DNA of 9,278 bases from Aquificaceae bacterium (GTDB lineage: Bacteria; Aquificota; Aquificia; Aquificales; Aquificaceae), in NCBI GenBank assembly GCA_026982025.1, contig JALSHX010000259.1, positions 1-9,278 on the forward strand. Reading direction: 5' to 3'. This document shows positions 6,356 to 9,278 of this stretch, in pieces. The notes under the pieces are model-generated. The model did no database searches. It saw nothing but the letters and a program-made list of their open reading frames with translations, and had not been told where the DNA came from. Numbering within the stretch: position 1 is the first letter of the stretch; each line of letters begins with the position of its first letter. The position numbers and the translations under genes are program-made.

Positions 6356-7522
6356 ATGGCTTTTGAACTTGCAAAAAGGATCAAAACCCTTCCCCCCTAT
6401 CTTTTTGCGGAGCTGGACAGAAGAAAGCAGGAGAAATTAGAGGAGGGAGTTGATGTTATAGACCTCGGAGTGGGAGATCCAGACCTTCCTACGCCTCAAC
6501 CGATAATTGAAGCCCTGAAAACAGCCTCGGAAAACCCTGAAAACCACAGGTATCCTTCATACACCGGCATGAGAGCCTTCAGAGAAGCGGTAGCACGGTG
6601 GTACGAAGGAAGGTTCGGAGTTGAGCTGGACCCAGACAGGGAGGTTATTGCCCTCATCGGATCCAAAGAGGGCATAGCTCACTTTCCCTTCGCCTTCGTT
6701 GAAGAAGGTGATGTGGTTCTCTGCCCCGATCCCGCCTACCCCGTTTACAGCATAGGAACGAAGTTTGCGGGAGGAGAGCCTTACTTCATGCCCCTGAGGG
6801 AAGAAAATGACTTTCTCCCCGACCTCGGTAAGATCCCCGATGATGTGGCACAGAAGGCAAAAATCCTCTGGATCAATTATCCCAACAACCCAACTTCTGC
6901 GGATGCTACGGAAGAATTCTTCAGGGATCTCGTCAGGTGGGCAAAAAAGTGGAATGTCATCATTGCATCGGACAACGCTTATTCGGAAATATACACAGGA
7001 AAGAAAAAGCCCATATCAATACTTCAGATAGAAGGAGCAAAGGATGTTGCAATAGAGTTTCACTCCCTTTCAAAAACTTACAACATGACTGGCTGGCGTA
7101 TAGGAATGGCTGTGGGAAACGAGGAGCTGATTAAAGCCCTCGGAAAAGTCAAGACGAACGTTGACTCGGGACAGTTCAACGCGGTACAGTATGCTGGTAT
7201 CACCGCCCTGAACATGCCTGAAGAAGAACTTGACAAGCTTAGGGAAATATACAGGGAAAGAAGAGAGGCAATGCAAGGAGCCCTTGAAAAGATAGGCCTT
7301 GATCCTTACAAATCGGATACCACCTTCTACATCTGGACCAGGGTCCCCGAAGGCTACACATCTCAGGAGTTTGTGGGAAGACTCATTGATGAAGCGGGAA
7401 TCGTCTGCACACCCGGAAACGGCTTCGGAGAGGCGGGAGAAGGATACTTCAGAATATCCCTTACCGTGCCCACAGACCGCCTCCTTGAGGCGGTAAAAAG
7501 AATTGAAAGCCTTAGGCTATGA
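6356..7522 (+). CDS. dapL: LL-diaminopimelate aminotransferase (DapL)
   Basis: A 388-residue PLP-dependent class I/II aminotransferase. DapL converts tetrahydrodipicolinate plus glutamate to LL-diaminopimelate in one step, bypassing the succinylase and acetylase branches of lysine and peptidoglycan-precursor synthesis. The N-terminus (LAKRIKTLPPYLFAELD) and DLGVGDPDLPTP (36-47) are typical of the bacterial DapL group. HSLSKTYNMTGWRIG (236-250) carries the PLP lysine K240. NYPNNPTSA lies at 174-182, D206 and Y209 lie in SDNAYSEIY, and R366 in GYFRISLT is the carboxylate-binding Arg. The length is normal and all key residues are present. AGGAGGTGA (6341-6349) lies inside the end of the cupin gene, 6 nt before the ATG, and fixes the start. 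The stop overlaps the next gene as ATGA. A less likely alternative is an aspartate or alanine aminotransferase. Confidence 0.88.
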   Translation: MAFELAKRIKTLPPYLFAELDRRKQEKLEEGVDVIDLGVGDPDLPTPQPIIEALKTASENPENHRYPSYTGMRAFREAVARWYEGRFGVELDPDREVIALIGSKEGIAHFPFAFVEEGDVVLCPDPAYPVYSIGTKFAGGEPYFMPLREENDFLPDLGKIPDDVAQKAKILWINYPNNPTSADATEEFFRDLVRWAKKWNVIIASDNAYSEIYTGKKKPISILQIEGAKDVAIEFHSLSKTYNMTGWRIGMAVGNEELIKALGKVKTNVDSGQFNAVQYAGITALNMPEEELDKLREIYRERREAMQGALEKIGLDPYKSDTTFYIWTRVPEGYTSQEFVGRLIDEAGIVCTPGNGFGEAGEGYFRISLTVPTDRLLEAVKRIESLRL

Positions 7523-8802
7523 AGAGGGACGAGATAGACCTCGCAAGTTTAAGCATAAGCGTACCTACGGTTCCCCACGACCTCGGAATTAAAGAACTCC
7601 TTGACCTCTTTGACGAACTTTCAATCTACCGGTACCTGACGGTTATGAAGGGGGGCTATCCCATAGGCGTGGTGCGCAGGGAAGCTGTTGATTCCTTAAG
7701 AAACAAGGATCTCACCGCAGGAGAAGTTGCAAGGCTTTGTTGCAGGGTCAGGAATACTCTTATCACAAAAGAGGGGTTAACGGGTATCCTTGAGATCCTC
7801 CCAATTCATAGGGAGCCTGTCATCGTGACCGATAAGAAGGGTACATACCTCGGAGTTCTGACATACGACACCGTATTACATTTTATTACGCACCACAAAG
7901 AGTACGTTTTGCCAGCGGTTCAGAGGGTTCACTCACTCATAGGAAAGGGAGACTTTCTTTGCGTTTTCGGACTGAAAAATATGGCTGAGTTCAGGGAGAT
8001 CTTCGGTCCCGAAAAGCAGGAAAGCGTCTTTAGAATCCTTTTTGAGGATGTTAAGGACATCCTTGAAGGAGATGTTTCGGGTGTTAAGGAAAAGGGAGAA
8101 GTCTGGCTCATTTCATCAAAGGTCCCCCAAAAGGAAAAGATAAAGGAGCTTTTTAAGGAGTTTCACAGAGAATACATGCTGCTCTTCGGAGAGTTCAGAA
8201 AGGTTTTCATATACGGCTACTGCGTTGACATGGGCGGTGTGGCTTCAAGGGAAAACCTGTACAGGCTAAAGGACGAACTCAAAGACCGGGCTAAGAAAAT
8301 TGAGGGTTCGGTTTTTATAATTCACGGTCTCCAGCCCACTCTTGTTCTCCATGACCCTTCTAAGCAAAAGCTGATATCCAACATTAAGAAAAGAATTGCT
8401 CTTGACTTCAGGGAAATTCTTGAGGAGGTGAGAATAACCAGCAAGGATATGTGGGAACACAAGCTGTACGATATGTTTGAAAGATTCCCCCACTTTGAGC
8501 TCTTTTACATAATGGGAGGAAAGGGTCTTCAGATAACAAACAATGTGGTAAATCCGAAGGTTGACTACTTCGTGGCACAGGGGAAGAAGGGCACCGACAG
8601 GTCGGACAAGCCTTACTTTATCAGAGCTATGGAAGAGGGACAGTTTATCTCCGATGTTTACCTCTCTAAGGCGACCGATGACTTTTGCATAACCATCTCG
8701 GAGCGCTTCACCCATGAGGGAAAAACTTATGTCCTCGCCGGAGACATAAACTTCAAGGAAATTCACAGGATCGTCAGAAGCTTAAAGGAAGCATCTGCAT
8801 GA
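7519..8802 (+). CDS. Soluble sensor protein: CBS pair, degenerate GGDEF-like domain, cache-like C-terminus
   Basis: A 427-residue protein with no membrane segment or signal peptide. Residues ~8-125 look like a tandem CBS pair (repeats around PTVPHDLGIKELLDLF and EPVIVTDKKGTYLGVLTYD), a module that commonly binds adenine nucleotides. Residues ~143-275 resemble a GGDEF fold, but the metal-binding segment reads CVFGLKNMAEF and KGEVW (192-196) stands where GGDEF would be, so diguanylate cyclase activity is not expected. Residues ~311-425 resemble a PAS/cache ligand-binding domain: FELFYIMGGKGLQITNNVVN (326-345), then DRSDKPYFIRAMEEG (360-374) and SDVYLSKATDDFCITIS (378-394). The domain calls come from motif reading and the middle one is the least sure. 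The start overlaps the dapL stop by 4 nt (ATGA), and the stop overlaps the deacetylase start in the same way. This suggests coupled translation and perhaps a shared task. Exact function unknown. Confidence 0.8.
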   Translation: MKRDEIDLASLSISVPTVPHDLGIKELLDLFDELSIYRYLTVMKGGYPIGVVRREAVDSLRNKDLTAGEVARLCCRVRNTLITKEGLTGILEILPIHREPVIVTDKKGTYLGVLTYDTVLHFITHHKEYVLPAVQRVHSLIGKGDFLCVFGLKNMAEFREIFGPEKQESVFRILFEDVKDILEGDVSGVKEKGEVWLISSKVPQKEKIKELFKEFHREYMLLFGEFRKVFIYGYCVDMGGVASRENLYRLKDELKDRAKKIEGSVFIIHGLQPTLVLHDPSKQKLISNIKKRIALDFREILEEVRITSKDMWEHKLYDMFERFPHFELFYIMGGKGLQITNNVVNPKVDYFVAQGKKGTDRSDKPYFIRAMEEGQFISDVYLSKATDDFCITISERFTHEGKTYVLAGDINFKEIHRIVRSLKEASA

Positions 8803-9278
8803 ATGGTTCTGCAGAAAAGGGAGCTCGCCTCGTTGCGAGCCTCAAGTATAGAAATCTCCGCTACACAAAAAACCACCCCCTAAGAATTCCGAGGGTATCG
8901 CTTCTTCTGGAGTTCCTTAGAGCAATGGAGCTCATCTCCGATTCGGAAGTCGTGGAGTCCAGACCCGCCACCGACGAGGAGGTTCTTCTGTTTCATGAAC
9001 CGGAGTATCTTCAAGCACTAAAGGAGGCGGACCAGTGCAGGTGCGTCCCTCCCGGAGCGAGGGAGAGGTTCAACATCGGAAATTACGAGAATCCCGTATC
9101 GGATGCAATGCTGAGAGGTTCACTCCTCGCAACCGGTTCATCTATTCAAACCGCTGACCTTTTTCTAAAGGGTTATAAAGCCTTTAATCCTGCGGGCGGA
9201 ATGCACCACGCCTTTCCATCAAAAGCCAACGGATTCTGCTTTATTAACGACCCGGGTGTAACAATTGAGTACCTGAGA
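8799..9278 (+). CDS. acuC: Histone-deacetylase-like protein (HDLP/AcuC family), 3' end outside window
   Basis: The first 160 residues of a zinc-dependent class I-type deacetylase are visible; the frame is open to the window end. Family motifs are NHPLRIPRVSLLL (25-37), NIGNYENPVS (92-101), NPAGGMHHAF (130-139) and ANGFCFIND (143-151). H136 and H137 are the active-site His pair, and G145/F146 line the substrate channel. Against my memory of Aquifex aeolicus HDLP, these match H131, H132, G140 and F141, and H26, P27 and Y96 match H21, P22 and Y91, all at +5. The three zinc ligands (two Asp and one His in HDLP) lie beyond the window end. Bacterial relatives remove acetyl groups from proteins such as acetyl-CoA synthetase (AcuC) or act on acetylpolyamines; the substrate here is unknown. 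The start overlaps the upstream stop as ATGA, with AAAGGA (8784-8789) 9 nt before it. Confidence 0.9.
   Translation, partial: MNGSAEKGARLVASLKYRNLRYTKNHPLRIPRVSLLLEFLRAMELISDSEVVESRPATDEEVLLFHEPEYLQALKEADQCRCVPPGARERFNIGNYENPVSDAMLRGSLLATGSSIQTADLFLKGYKAFNPAGGMHHAFPSKANGFCFINDPGVTIEYLR

Noticed and set aside
6088..6384. 98-codon minus-strand open frame across the cupin-dapL junction
   Set aside because: It overlaps two good genes including both cupin motifs; no independent coding evidence.
8422..8451. GAGGAGGTG followed by an in-frame ATG (M311) at the start of the cache-like domain, as an internal translation start
   Set aside because: The spacing of 18 nt is too long, and the purine run is explained by the codons for Leu-Glu-Glu-Val; a short AAGGAT touches the ATG with no spacer.
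8266..8766. 166-codon open frame on the minus strand inside the sensor gene
   Set aside because: It is antisense to conserved cache-like coding sequence, and its product shows no family features.
1..9278. CRISPR array, insertion sequence, prophage or attachment site
   Set aside because: No spaced direct repeats, transposase, integrase or terminal repeats were seen; all genes look like ordinary chromosomal genes of similar composition.

Overview
The window looks like chromosomal DNA of a chemolithoautotrophic thermophile of the Aquificaceae (the Aquifex / Hydrogenobacter / Thermocrinis group). The clearest clue is the last gene. Its 160 visible residues closely match what I remember of HDLP, the histone-deacetylase-like protein of Aquifex aeolicus, with a constant +5 offset at the active-site residues. 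Other clues are charged, Lys/Glu-rich proteins, very tight gene packing with 1-4 nt overlaps, strong AGGAGG ribosome binding sites and a sulfur-energy operon. The assignment rests on remembered sequences, not on a search.

Region 1 (2-4325, +) is a three-gene operon for a membrane-bound molybdenum enzyme of the DMSO reductase superfamily: a catalytic subunit whose 5' end lies outside the window, a four-cluster ferredoxin subunit and an eight-helix DmsC-type anchor. The best match is the quinone-linked sulfite dehydrogenase SoeABC. A sulfur/polysulfide reductase of the same architecture is the main alternative.

Region 2 (4326-4545) is a 220-nt spacer with no gene. It starts with closely spaced perfect palindromes at the soeC stop codon and ends with an AT-rich stretch and a ribosome binding site.

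Region 3 (4546-5948) holds two convergent genes: a small lipoprotein with one PKD domain (+) and pabB (-), the chorismate-using subunit of aminodeoxychorismate synthase. Their stop codons share one TTAA.

Region 4 (5949-9278, +) starts at a 34-nt divergent intergenic region with a perfect TATAAT box. It is a compact operon: small cupin, LL-diaminopimelate aminotransferase (dapL), a soluble CBS / degenerate-GGDEF-like / cache-like sensor protein, and the HDLP-type deacetylase, cut by the window end. Spacings are 1 nt, then two ATGA overlaps, so the last three genes are probably translationally coupled. The most interesting point is the coupling of an unusual apparently cytoplasmic ligand-sensing protein to a deacetylase whose bacterial substrate is, to my knowledge, unsettled. 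No RNA genes, CRISPR arrays, insertion sequences or attachment sites were seen.
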